Position numbers and translations under genes: made by a program. The notes under the pieces are model-generated. The model was not told where the DNA came from, did no database searches, and worked only from the letters and a program-made list of their open reading frames with translations. This document shows, in pieces, positions 16,232 to 25,423 of a stretch of 64,000 bases of DNA. The stretch's first letter is position 1, and every line of letters begins with the position of its first letter. The DNA is from Bacteroides sp. 519 (GTDB lineage Bacteria > Bacteroidota > Bacteroidia > Bacteroidales > Bacteroidaceae), in assembly GCF_010500955.1 (NCBI RefSeq), contig NZ_QVMJ01000002.1:1-64000 (forward strand), given 5' to 3'.

Positions 16232-16726
16232 ATGAGAGAAGGAACCGTAATAAGATTCAGAACGATATTCCTGCAACCTCACTGGTTGCAATTCATCATC
16301 AATGAACTGCCGGGCATTCTGCTTACAGGCGGTTGCCTAATTATAGGCGGTATTGATGCCATGCCGTTTGCCAACTGGTTTTTGGCGGCGGCAATACTCC
16401 TTTCTTTGCGTCTGTTGTATGCTTTTGTCTATTTGCGACGGACGGAATACCGCATCAATGGAGAGCAGCTTATTATGGAGCATGGAGTATTCACAAGAAA
16501 GAGTGATTATCTGGAACTCTACCGCATTGTGGACTTTAACGAGAACCGTACCCTTCCGCAACAAATTTGCGGATTGAAATCGGTCACTATCTATTCGGGT
16601 GACAGAAGTAATCCTAAACTGATAATCCCCGGAGTAAAAAACGATCTTGATTTGGTCTCGCTCATCCGTGAACGAGTGGAATATAACAAACAAAGAAAGG
16701 GTATCTATGAAATTACAAATCGTTAG
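16232..16726 (+). CDS. Membrane protein with a bacterial PH-like (bPH2/YdbT-type) domain
   Basis: This 164-residue protein has two membrane helices at about 20-65 (LPGILLTGGCLIIGGIDAM and WFLAAAILLSLRLLYAFVYL). A soluble domain follows with TEYRINGEQLIMEHGVFTRK, LELYRIVDFNENRTLPQQI and SVTIYSGDRSNPKLIIPGV, which is the pattern of YdbT/bPH_2 domains. The domain probably faces the cytosol and acts as an adaptor. It begins 2 bp after the Toprim gene and overlaps the next gene's signal peptide start by 20 bp, so expression is coupled. The biochemical role is unknown. Confidence 0.7.
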   Translation: MREGTVIRFRTIFLQPHWLQFIINELPGILLTGGCLIIGGIDAMPFANWFLAAAILLSLRLLYAFVYLRRTEYRINGEQLIMEHGVFTRKSDYLELYRIVDFNENRTLPQQICGLKSVTIYSGDRSNPKLIIPGVKNDLDLVSLIRERVEYNKQRKGIYEITNR

Positions 16727-17396
16727 TCTGATGGTGTGCCTCCTGTTTACTCTTCAGGAAATCAAGGCGCAATATGTGCAGACCAATCCTTTGGAGTGGA
16801 TCGCCCTTGCCGAAGGGAACGAAGCCATCAACAACCAGGTGCAGGCAGAGACAGAAGGGCAGATGAAGACTGCTATACTACAAAATACCATCGCTGCCGA
16901 ATTTAACAAGATCCACGAATGGGAGCGTAAATACAGCAGCTATCTGCAAACTGCCAATGGCTACGCTTCTTCGCTGAAAGCAGCTTCTACTCTGTATGAA
17001 GATGGTGTGAGAATCTTTATCACACTTGGAAAGCTGCATAATGCCATCAATAACAATGCGCAAGGGTTGGTCGCCACCATCCCTATGAATAATCTGTATA
17101 TCGAAACTGCCACGGAACTGGTGACAGTCTATACGCTATTGAGAAATGCGGTGGCAACAGGTGGCAAACAAAATATGTTGACGGGAGCTGAACGTAGTGA
17201 GATGATGTGGGCATTATCTGATAGATTGGGAACATTCCATAAGAAACTAAACCGGCTGTATCTGAGCATCCGCTACTACACAATGACGGATGTGTGGAAT
17301 AATGCGACAGCAGGAATACTGAACCGTACGCCCGGAGAAGTGGCGGTAATGGCATTGGATAGATGGAAACGGGCGGCAAAAGCTATAAATGATTAA
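16707..17396 (+). CDS. Exported coiled-coil-like protein, paralogue of the next gene
   Basis: A 229-residue protein starting at 16707, where the ATG gives a clean signal peptide (KLQIVSLMVCLLFTLQEIKAQ). The mature part is helical (TEGQMKTAILQNTIAAEFNK, ERKYSSYLQTANGYASSLKA) and ends in a segment shared with the next gene: FHKKLNRLYLSIRYYTMTDVW here, MNKKLQRLSRAVKYTSFGDVW there, both followed by a C-terminal RWK. Both proteins therefore arose by duplication and are probably periplasmic components of the transfer or envelope machinery. There is no enzyme motif. The start overlaps the PH-domain gene, and the next gene begins 5 bp after its stop. Confidence 0.65.
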   Translation: MKLQIVSLMVCLLFTLQEIKAQYVQTNPLEWIALAEGNEAINNQVQAETEGQMKTAILQNTIAAEFNKIHEWERKYSSYLQTANGYASSLKAASTLYEDGVRIFITLGKLHNAINNNAQGLVATIPMNNLYIETATELVTVYTLLRNAVATGGKQNMLTGAERSEMMWALSDRLGTFHKKLNRLYLSIRYYTMTDVWNNATAGILNRTPGEVAVMALDRWKRAAKAIND

Positions 17397-17401
17397 CAGG
17401 T

Positions 17402-18085
17402 ATGGATATGATAACAAGAATTGTATTCGGATGCTTATTCGCTTTGTTGGCTGTGGTACAACAGGCGCAAGCGCAAACAGACCCTACTTTGGCAGGAATG
17501 ATTGTCACCTATACCGACAAGGCCAACGACCAGCTCAAGGCACAAGAGAAAGCCATGATGATGCAGACTACCGGTCATCTGTGGATTCGGGAGGAAGTGG
17601 AAGCAACCACCGATTTGCAACGGCAGTACAATGAGTACCTTGATTCATTCAGGGACATCATCTGCTATGCAGCGCAGATATATGGCTTCTATCATGAAAT
17701 CGGCAAGCTGTCCGACACTATGGGTGAACTGAATAAGCAACTTCAGAAAAACGGACAGGGTGCCTTTGCCGTAGCCCTTACGCCCCGGCGTAATCGGATT
17801 TATCGGGAATTGATTCTGGGTAGCGTGGAGATCGTGAACGACATCCGACAGGTATGTCTTAGTAACATCAAGATGACGGAGAAGCAGCGCATTGAAATCG
17901 TATTGGCTATCCGGCCCAAACTGCAAGTGATGAACAAGAAACTGCAAAGACTGAGCAGGGCTGTGAAATACACCTCTTTCGGGGATGTATGGATGGAAAT
18001 AGACGAAGGAGCACGACCGAAAGCGAATAAGTCAGACATAGCTAAGGCTTGTATGCGGAGGTGGAAAGCCAATGGAAAAAGATAA
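17402..18085 (+). CDS. Exported coiled-coil-like protein, second paralogue
   Basis: A 227-residue protein with a signal peptide (FGCLFALLAVVQQAQAQ) and a helical mature region (YTDKANDQLKAQEKAMMMQ; LQRQYNEYLDSFRDIICYAA). The C-terminal quarter parallels the preceding protein (IRPKLQVMNKKLQRLSRAVK, SFGDVWMEI, RRWKANGKR). Together they make a pair of related periplasmic proteins in one operon, which may form a hetero-oligomer. No catalytic residues can be named. A gap of 36 bp leads to the next gene, a Gly/Ser-rich membrane protein. Confidence 0.65.
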   Translation: MDMITRIVFGCLFALLAVVQQAQAQTDPTLAGMIVTYTDKANDQLKAQEKAMMMQTTGHLWIREEVEATTDLQRQYNEYLDSFRDIICYAAQIYGFYHEIGKLSDTMGELNKQLQKNGQGAFAVALTPRRNRIYRELILGSVEIVNDIRQVCLSNIKMTEKQRIEIVLAIRPKLQVMNKKLQRLSRAVKYTSFGDVWMEIDEGARPKANKSDIAKACMRRWKANGKR

Positions 18086-18121
18086 GAACCAATATATAAC
18101 CAACTATAATAATCAAACGAT

Positions 18122-18802
18122 ATGGGTAAATGGGCAACTTTACTAAAATATGGCAAGCAGGTGGCAGATTCGTCACTAAAATATGGCAAACAGGCGGTAA
18201 ACTCGACTGCTGGAAAGACGATAGGCGATGCGATCATTCATCCGCAACGGACTTTGACTGGATTGGGGAAAGCTACGAAGACTGCGGCTATAGGTGGTGG
18301 AATGGGGTATCTGGCGTGGGAAAACATCGTAAACGACAAACCGATTGTCAGAACTGCCGCCGATGTCCTCGTTGGAGAAGAAACAGTTGACAAGGGCTTA
18401 GAAGTAGTCGGCAAGGCTTCCCACAAGGTAGAAAACATGGTGGAGAAGGTCGGTGAAAATATGGAGAGCATTTCTTCATCCGTGTCATCATCTGCGTCGG
18501 GCGTATCGAGCGCATGGAGCGGAATCGGTAGTTTTCTTGGAAATATGCTCGGCGGTAACGGCACGAATATGCTTGGGAATTTTTTCGGCAATATCGGTAA
18601 AGGCAATGTGTCGGGGTTGAGTATGCTCGGACTGGTAGCGTCCTCACTGCTTATCTTCGGGCGATTCGGCTGGTTGGGGAAGATAGCCGGGGCTTTGATG
18701 GGTATGATGCTCATCGGCAGTAACAGTCGGGGTATTCAGACGGAGCAACCCTCACAGAGTGAATCACAGGATGTGGAACGCAACGGAGGGATGAGACGAT
18801 AA
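18122..18802 (+). CDS. Gly/Ser-rich membrane-associated hypothetical protein
   Basis: A 226-residue protein with an internal repeat at the N-terminus (KYGKQVADSSLKYGKQAVNS). A central amphipathic helix (VGKASHKVENMVEKVGENME) is followed by a Ser/Gly-rich linker, then a glycine-rich hydrophobic section (SMLGLVASSLLIFGRFGWLG, KIAGALMGMMLIGSNS) that should form one or two membrane helices. The last 25 residues are polar. No signal peptidase site is seen. The same type of C-terminal hydrophobic block occurs in the 593-residue protein at 20032-21813 (KNSMIPIASILIGMFVRNPL, LLKMVLIGMGGLNLL), so both may insert in the same complex. Function unknown. Confidence 0.5.
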   Translation: MGKWATLLKYGKQVADSSLKYGKQAVNSTAGKTIGDAIIHPQRTLTGLGKATKTAAIGGGMGYLAWENIVNDKPIVRTAADVLVGEETVDKGLEVVGKASHKVENMVEKVGENMESISSSVSSSASGVSSAWSGIGSFLGNMLGGNGTNMLGNFFGNIGKGNVSGLSMLGLVASSLLIFGRFGWLGKIAGALMGMMLIGSNSRGIQTEQPSQSESQDVERNGGMRR

Positions 18803-18899
18803 CTGTTGCACCACTGAGCGGATAATAGTAAAGCAAGGATGTAGTAGAGTAGCAATGTAGTGGATTAGTAAAGTAGTAATAATTGAAAATCAGTAAGAT

Positions 18900-20035
18900 A
18901 TGAACTATACGCAAGAAATGAATCTGCAATCTAAAAGCGGTTATTGTATACCCTTTGAAGAGCGTAAGGGTGAAGTCCATATGTCATTGGACTATGGGAC
19001 ACAGGTTCACCCCAAGACGGGGGAAGAGTTTTTCCATCACGGAATAGATTTTATCACCAGGCATTATCTGTTGTCAGCCTGTGCTGATGGAATTGTCAGC
19101 GCTATCGGAAGTGACCCCCGACATGGACTTTTTCAGATCATCCGATACGGCAAATATGAAGTTACCTACGCTCATCTGGCCAACGTACTGGCAACCTTTG
19201 GAGCGAAGGTAAAAGCAGGAAGTGTGGCAAGTGTCAGTGGAGAACTCCTTCATATAGAAGTGAAATACGATGGAGAGGAAATCAATCCTCTTGAGTTCCT
19301 GACTATGATTTACGGTAATCTTAAGATGATGCAACAACAAGGGGAACCGGGAATGCCGGATTTTGATACCATCGACATGGATATTCCTACAGACTTCGAA
19401 GATAATCAGGAAGAGGTAGAGCAACTGATGCTGCGCTTTTATCCAGATTATCTGGGAGAACTGAACAACGGGAAATATTTATTGCCACAACATACAGAGC
19501 AGTCGCTTCGCAATATTTTCTCCTTGTCAGCTATCAAGAACTATTTCTATGAGGTGATACCGTCATTAAGCAATCCTTTAGGAATCGGGCAAAGAGCCGT
19601 GCCGGTGGCAAGCAAAGTGCAAAACTTGCTGATTGCCGACTTTTTAAATTACATGGCGTTGCGGCATCAGATATTCCTATCCACACTAAGCGAAAGCGAT
19701 AAAAAAAAAGTTCTGACGAAGCCCTGAGAAGCGGAGGAATCATTGACCCTTTGGCCGAACTGGAGATAGATGTACAGAGCTTTGACATACCGAGGCTGAT
19801 TACAGTATATCCTGATCAGGCAGGTATCCGATGGTGGACAAAGGCTTGGTTTAACAATCAGGAGGAAGGAGAAGATTCCATTGAAGTCACCCGGCAAACG
19901 GCTGTTCACTTTCTACAGAATCAGATAGATAAAGATACCATGCTTGAAGAGTATTTCCCTAAACAGATGGAAACCTATCGTAACGCTATTGAGCAAACAA
20001 GAGTACAATTACTGAAACAAATCAACATCTCATGA
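18900..20035 (+). CDS. M23-like peptidase-fold protein, frameshifted in a poly-A tract
   Basis: The first frame (18900-19727) encodes an M23-like domain: HHGIDFITRHYLL near residue 47, YEVTYAHLANVL, and LLHIEVKYDGEEINPLEF, which keeps only part of the usual HLHFE motif. A helical region follows. At 19701-19709 nine A residues shift the frame to an early TGA at 19725-19727. With one more A the frame would read SESDKKKSSDEALRSGGIID and run without a break into MAELEIDVQSFDIPR..., ending at 20035 as one protein of 378 residues. No signal peptide is present, unusual for a lytic enzyme, so it may be a cytosolic or degenerate M23 relative. The stop overlaps the next ATG (ATGA). Slippage, mutation or a sequencing error could explain the break. 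Confidence 0.65.
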
Positions 20036-21813
20036 ATACCCCTAAACAATCACAGCGGTTTGCAGAGATAGAGTATTGTCTGCAACGTTATTTTGACAGT
20101 CAGTTGGCCCCGGTTATGCGTAATGTCCAACAGGAACTGTCTAAAAAGCAGATAAAGGAATACAGCGACTATGCCACCAGTATCAGCGGAATTCTGCGCT
20201 CGGCAGCCAGTGGCATGAATGGTATGCCGGATGACACTATGCAGTACCTCAAGCTGACCGGTGAATGGAACAGTAAGACTGCAGAGGATTATGTGGAGAT
20301 GTGCCGTGAGCGGATAAGTACCTCAAAAGATTTTCAGAAAGATTTGGGAAGTATGGCCGAAGAATGGCGAAATACTGTAGTAGCAGAAATCGGGAGAGAG
20401 AGATATGATGCACTATCAAAGGAATTGGGAGGCGATCTTGCTTTTGCTTATGTGGATTACCGTGTGGAACAGATGATGGTAGACAAGATGGTAACGGATA
20501 AGATGCCGAAATCATCTATGGAGTATATACTTCGTAAAGGGGCTTCGGAAAGCTTATTGGGAATCATGCAATCGTTGTCTCAATCACCACTGGAACAGAA
20601 AATAGAAAAGAAAGGCGAAGCTGCCTATCATCCGAGTACTGTGGAGAAAGGGGCAGGAAAGGCCGTATCGTTTGGGGCTGATGTGGTGACGACAGGTGGC
20701 TTTTCTTCCTGGGGTTCTATTGCAAAGTTGTTCGGAGCCGAAGTGGTTTTTAGTGGAGTTGAGTACAGCCTTGACAAGAAACAAAAAACGAAATCTGTCA
20801 CTATTGAAGATTGCATCAGCAAAGGTGTCTTTGATTCGCAGCAGAATGTATTTGAAGATTTCAGAAAACGGAGTAAGGCGATCAATTCCTGGGAGAATGA
20901 CTATGTATTATCATTTAATAACCAACTGACCAAGAAAATGGCTATACCAACTGAAAAACCTTTTTGGATGGCAGAATCGGGAAAACCGCTTTGGCAACCT
21001 ACTTTTCCCGTTGTACCGGAGGAAAAGCAGAAAACAGAAGACGCCCAAGTACCGATGGTGGTTGCACCCGGACATGAGCAGGAATATCTTGACGACCTGA
21101 AAAAAATGCAGGAGGTGAAGGATAAAGGAGCGCAGGCAGCGACTGTGGAAAATCCGGAATCACATTCAGAAAAAGATGTTCTGGGTATTTCGGAAAATAA
21201 TTCAGGGCAGAATATGGCGAAAACAACCACTAATGAAAACGGATGGGGTAATTTCTTAGGCTCGGTCGGACTGGACGGACTGGGTGACATCGGCAAGAAT
21301 CTTGGTTATGTGGTATCCATGCTTCCTGATATGCTCATAGGACTCTTCACGGGAAAAACAAAATCCCTGAACATAAAGAATTCAATGATACCTATCGCTT
21401 CTATTCTGATAGGCATGTTTGTGAGGAATCCGTTGCTGAAGATGGTACTGATCGGTATGGGTGGGCTGAACCTGCTTAATAAAGCCGGTCATGAAGCGAT
21501 GGAGAGGCAGGAAGGACGAACGTTGCAAAGTGCAGGAACGGAACCGCATTTTAAAACCTATCCTGATGAACCGCTGAACCCACGTATCGGAAATCCGGCA
21601 CTACAAGGGAACTGTCTTATCGCTACGATAGACAAAGTGCCGTGCAGTATACAATTGCCAAACTCTGTGGTAGCTGCTTATGAAACCGGAGCGTTACCGC
21701 TGAATACGCTATCCAATGCCGTACTGGCCAAGAATGATGAGTTACGGGCGATGGCACGGGAGAATTATGAGATTTCTCAATCCAGGAATGGTCACTCACG
21801 AGGAATCAATTAA
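20032..21813 (+). CDS. Large conserved hypothetical protein of the element
   Basis: A 593-residue protein, start overlapping the previous stop by four bases (ATGA). The first 200 residues are helical and charged (AEIEYCLQRYFDSQLAPVMR; DYRVEQMMVDKMVTDK). A Gly-rich segment (AGKAVSFGADVVTTGGFSSW) follows, and the region after 310 is low complexity. Around 420-480 there are two hydrophobic stretches (MLPDMLIGLFTG; MIPIASILIGMFVRNPLLKM). The last 100 residues (NPALQGNCLIATIDKVPCSI, AYETGALPLNTLSNAVLAKN) contain a DUF3945-like pattern. It is probably membrane-associated. No known enzyme motif is present, and the function is unknown. Confidence 0.5.
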   Translation: MNTPKQSQRFAEIEYCLQRYFDSQLAPVMRNVQQELSKKQIKEYSDYATSISGILRSAASGMNGMPDDTMQYLKLTGEWNSKTAEDYVEMCRERISTSKDFQKDLGSMAEEWRNTVVAEIGRERYDALSKELGGDLAFAYVDYRVEQMMVDKMVTDKMPKSSMEYILRKGASESLLGIMQSLSQSPLEQKIEKKGEAAYHPSTVEKGAGKAVSFGADVVTTGGFSSWGSIAKLFGAEVVFSGVEYSLDKKQKTKSVTIEDCISKGVFDSQQNVFEDFRKRSKAINSWENDYVLSFNNQLTKKMAIPTEKPFWMAESGKPLWQPTFPVVPEEKQKTEDAQVPMVVAPGHEQEYLDDLKKMQEVKDKGAQAATVENPESHSEKDVLGISENNSGQNMAKTTTNENGWGNFLGSVGLDGLGDIGKNLGYVVSMLPDMLIGLFTGKTKSLNIKNSMIPIASILIGMFVRNPLLKMVLIGMGGLNLLNKAGHEAMERQEGRTLQSAGTEPHFKTYPDEPLNPRIGNPALQGNCLIATIDKVPCSIQLPNSVVAAYETGALPLNTLSNAVLAKNDELRAMARENYEISQSRNGHSRGIN

Positions 21814-21865
21814 TATGAGTATTAAGAAATCGTTTTGAATTACCTTTTACATTTAAAAATAAAGT

Positions 21866-22765
21866 ATGGAGACAAAATTTGACAATGCTCTGTTTTCCGA
21901 TAGGATTAATATGAGCGATACGGAACGATTAACGGATATATTTAGAAATGGTCTGAGTAGAGAGGATAAGTTATTACTTGAAGTTCACGGCGATTTGAAT
22001 ATTGATCCTTTCTGGGATAATAATTGTCTGGATAGCACAATAACAGATTTTAAAGAAGCCGCGTTGGAACGTTTGGTCTACTGCATCCCCCATTTAAAAC
22101 CTAATATGTTATCGGATGCCGAGATTATAAAACTAGTCCATGAACCACGATTGACATTCGATGATGACGACCGGGATTTAGAGAGAAATATATATGATTT
22201 ACCCAAACCTCTTTTCTGCATAGTTGAAAATTCAGATGAAGTTGATAGAGCTACTGTTGATTATGTAAAAATAGTGAAAAATGGGAATACTGGTAAGAAC
22301 AATATTACTCCTATTGAAGCATACAATAGCCTGGATTACTTTTTATCCAAAAGGCTTATAAAAAAATGGGATCCATGTGGAGCTGACGATGAATTCGGTC
22401 AAGTGACGGGAGCCTATTATTTCCCTAATGAAAAGATGAAAAATCCGTCGGAGTATTTTCCAAAAGAAATGTTGACTGCTGATCAATGGAGAGAGTTAGA
22501 AAAAAGACACGGTGAACTAACAAAACCTTTTATCCCGAAAGAATACTCTATACTTAACCGGATAGCGGATGTGAAAATTTACCCATTAAATGGTAATGTG
22601 GCCATTAGATGTAAGATTGATGGTGAACAACAATCTTCCCGGATTCTGGATAAGCGGGATGCCGAATTATTAGATTATGATACGGATACAGAATATCTGG
22701 CAGCTAGATATTTTAAAGATGAACTGGAAAATGAGAATGAAATAAGGACATTCAGAAGAAGATAA
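21866..22765 (+). CDS. Hypothetical protein with a C-terminal DUF3945-like segment
   Basis: A 299-residue, acidic, soluble protein with many Asp, Glu and Asn residues. The N-terminal part (LTDIFRNGLSREDKLLLEVH, ALERLVYCIPHLKPNM) is helical. The last 60 residues (NRIADVKIYPLNGNVAIRCK, RILDKRDAELLDYDTDTEYL) resemble the DUF3945-type segments in neighbouring element proteins. Its base composition is more AT-rich than the flanking genes, judged by eye, which may mean a separate origin. It lies between 593- and 871-residue element proteins with 52- and 32-bp gaps. No function can be assigned. Confidence 0.45.
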   Translation: METKFDNALFSDRINMSDTERLTDIFRNGLSREDKLLLEVHGDLNIDPFWDNNCLDSTITDFKEAALERLVYCIPHLKPNMLSDAEIIKLVHEPRLTFDDDDRDLERNIYDLPKPLFCIVENSDEVDRATVDYVKIVKNGNTGKNNITPIEAYNSLDYFLSKRLIKKWDPCGADDEFGQVTGAYYFPNEKMKNPSEYFPKEMLTADQWRELEKRHGELTKPFIPKEYSILNRIADVKIYPLNGNVAIRCKIDGEQQSSRILDKRDAELLDYDTDTEYLAARYFKDELENENEIRTFRRR

Positions 22766-22797
22766 CATCAAAATTAAGGTAGGATTTATAAATAGTG

Positions 22798-25413
22798 ATG
22801 AAACAGAAAAATAAGCAGGAACAGCACGCTGCCAACCGGCAAGTAGAATTACTGACAAACGCATTGAACGGAGCTGCCGTCAGTGGTGGATATTGGTTGA
22901 ACACTTCATCAAGAAGTCTGCCAAGAATTTATCCTAAAGGACCGGCCGTCAGTCCATTCAATTCCCTTGTATTGGGTATGCACGCTGACCAGAACGGTTA
23001 CAAGACCAACCTATATACCTTGTTTACGGATGCCAAGAAACGGGGTGAAGCCATCCGTGAACATGAGACCGGTGCGCCGTTTCTCTGGTATCGCTGGAAA
23101 GAATATGTGAACCACCATAACCCTGAAGACACCATCAATAGAGAGGACTATCTAAAACTTCCGAACGAAGAGAAAACTCTCTATAAAGGCGTCCGTAACC
23201 GGGAAGTACAGACTATGTTCAACATCGACCAAACAACTTTGCCATTCATTGACAAAGACAGGTATGAGCAATCGGTGGAACGTTATGGCAGATATGAAGA
23301 CCGCAAGCATCTCAAAAATGAAGAGAGCAGGCTGCGCGTGGTGGTGAATGATTTCGCATTACAGATGCGTGATAATTTAGTTCCTATTCGGAAAAGCGCT
23401 ACGGGTATCGTACATTATGATTCAGAGAAAAATGCAGTGTATATTCCAGAAAAGAAACACTTCGGGCAATACAATGACTATGTACAAGAACTGATGCGGC
23501 AGGTGGTTACGGCAACAGGACATCAGCAGCGGCTGGCACGTGAAGGTATGGTGATGAAAGGTGGTATGGCCCCATCGGAAGATGCCATGAAGTATGAACA
23601 ACTGGTGGCAGAACTGGCTTCGGGTGTAAAGATGATGGAACTGGGACTACCGTCTAAACTTTCGAATGACAGCCTGTCTATGGTAGAATACTGGACGCGG
23701 GAACTGAAGGAGAACCCTTGCCTGATAGATGCCATCGAAGCTGACGTGAACAACGCCGTGGATATTATCCGCAGAGCGGAAAAAGGAGAAAAGATCGAAT
23801 TCGCCACTTTCCGCAACAAACAGCAAACCACAGAGATGAAGGAGAAGCAGAAACCGCAGGTGGACAGCAGGGAAAGTGCTATCCTGCTGGATGTAATCCG
23901 TCATGGTGGCATGAAGATTGATGAACGTAACTTCACCTTGCCGGAAGACAAAATAGCTTTCCTGGAGAAATTCAGTCTGGCACACTATGAAAAGGAAAAG
24001 AACTACGCTCTGGAACAAACCAGACATGAAGATCCTGAAGTGGTAGAAACTGCCTTTACGGAAGCGGTAGATAACGGAGCTAAGATAGCCGAGATCTGTA
24101 ATGAGGTGATGCCGGAACAATGGAATCAAAAAGGCAGCTATTTCATTGCCGATGAAATGAAAAAACTGCCAGACAGAAGTACGAAAGAAATGGTAATTGT
24201 AAAAGACAATCTTTCAGGTATTGTCGATGTGGTGATACCGGCAGGCGCCATGGGTGGCGGTGTGGTAGCTATGCCCAATGGAGAGAAACGCCCTTACCAT
24301 CTGACTCCCGATGAAGTGATGACAGAAGATGAGCGTGCTGCCGCACATGTACAGGTGCGGAATTACACTATTCCTGGATTTTCCAAACAGCGTATTCAAG
24401 ATGCACTGTTGCAGGAAGGTTATCAGTATATCCGCTTCTACAATAATGACGGCATATTGGGCTATCGCCCGGATGACAGCTATTTTGAAGGAAAGGATGT
24501 TTCCCTAAACAAGCTGAATGGAAAGTCATTGGAGACATTATCCCACTTTGATGTGAGCGAACATGTGCAAAGAGCCACTAACATGCTGTTTGACCGAATA
24601 CAGATGCTACGGGATGACAATAACAGATGGATTCTGTATCTGAAACCGCAGCATGAACCATCGTTCAGTGTTTATCCGGATAAAGCGGACATCAATCAAT
24701 TCTTCTCGACCATCAAGCAGGGACAGAATGAGGAGGGTGAACGACTACGCACGGAACTGGCACAGAAATATCACGCTTTGGCGACCAATCGTCCGGAATT
24801 GAAGATTGATCTGTTTGGCGGCGGTAAAGATAATGATGCAGATTTGTCAAAGATACAACGTGTGATTATCTATAAGACTAAAGATGAACGCATCCTCTGT
24901 GCCCCAGTCATTGACGGTATACCTAAAGTGGAACCAAGGGAGATTACCCCCGGGCAATGGCAACGAATGTGGGTGGCGGAAGATATGGCGGAATACAAGA
25001 CCAACCTTGCCGGCAAAGTATTTAACGATTTACTGAAGCCGATTCAAGTAGTGGAAATGAAAGAGAAGAGTGAGCTCCCACAGGTCGATCTCAAGCAATA
25101 TGGAGAAATCAAAACGAAACACCCGGATGCAATCCTGTTATTCCGCAATGGAAATAACTATGAATCGTATGCGGAAGATGCCGAAATAGTGTCCAAGTTG
25201 CTGAAGTTTGACAAAGCTATTGGTGTGGAAAGTGGTTCAGGGGTTCAGGTGGATATTGCCTCTTTCAAAAGCTATGACCTTGATACTGTCCTTCCTAAAT
25301 TGATTCGGGCAGGAAACCGGGTTGCAATATGTGATCAGATAGACACTCAACAAAGAATGACACAGGTACCAACTGAACAGCAGGAAGAGGCACAGGTAGG
25401 TAGACATTTATAA
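22798..25413 (+). CDS. ArdC-like protein lacking the zincin motif, with C-terminal MutS-I-like domain
   Basis: An 871-residue protein (ATG at 22795 or 22798). The N-terminus follows ArdC/DUF1738 architecture: RIYPKGPAVSPFNSLVLGM, FLWYRWKEYV and VQTMFNIDQT match the ssDNA-binding first domain. Where ArdC has HEMTH, this protein has RQVVT (in ELMRQVVTATGHQQRL), so the zinc ligands are lost. DUF3945-like middle repeats follow. The final 100 residues (KHPDAILLFRNGNNYESYAE, FKSYDLDTVLPKLIRAGNRV then AICDQI) match the MutS N-terminal mismatch-binding domain found in several element proteins. It may protect or process incoming single-stranded DNA. It ends 10 bp before the GH73/M23 gene. Confidence 0.65.
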   Translation: MKQKNKQEQHAANRQVELLTNALNGAAVSGGYWLNTSSRSLPRIYPKGPAVSPFNSLVLGMHADQNGYKTNLYTLFTDAKKRGEAIREHETGAPFLWYRWKEYVNHHNPEDTINREDYLKLPNEEKTLYKGVRNREVQTMFNIDQTTLPFIDKDRYEQSVERYGRYEDRKHLKNEESRLRVVVNDFALQMRDNLVPIRKSATGIVHYDSEKNAVYIPEKKHFGQYNDYVQELMRQVVTATGHQQRLAREGMVMKGGMAPSEDAMKYEQLVAELASGVKMMELGLPSKLSNDSLSMVEYWTRELKENPCLIDAIEADVNNAVDIIRRAEKGEKIEFATFRNKQQTTEMKEKQKPQVDSRESAILLDVIRHGGMKIDERNFTLPEDKIAFLEKFSLAHYEKEKNYALEQTRHEDPEVVETAFTEAVDNGAKIAEICNEVMPEQWNQKGSYFIADEMKKLPDRSTKEMVIVKDNLSGIVDVVIPAGAMGGGVVAMPNGEKRPYHLTPDEVMTEDERAAAHVQVRNYTIPGFSKQRIQDALLQEGYQYIRFYNNDGILGYRPDDSYFEGKDVSLNKLNGKSLETLSHFDVSEHVQRATNMLFDRIQMLRDDNNRWILYLKPQHEPSFSVYPDKADINQFFSTIKQGQNEEGERLRTELAQKYHALATNRPELKIDLFGGGKDNDADLSKIQRVIIYKTKDERILCAPVIDGIPKVEPREITPGQWQRMWVAEDMAEYKTNLAGKVFNDLLKPIQVVEMKEKSELPQVDLKQYGEIKTKHPDAILLFRNGNNYESYAEDAEIVSKLLKFDKAIGVESGSGVQVDIASFKSYDLDTVLPKLIRAGNRVAICDQIDTQQRMTQVPTEQQEEAQVGRHL

Positions 25414-25423
25414 AATTTGAATT

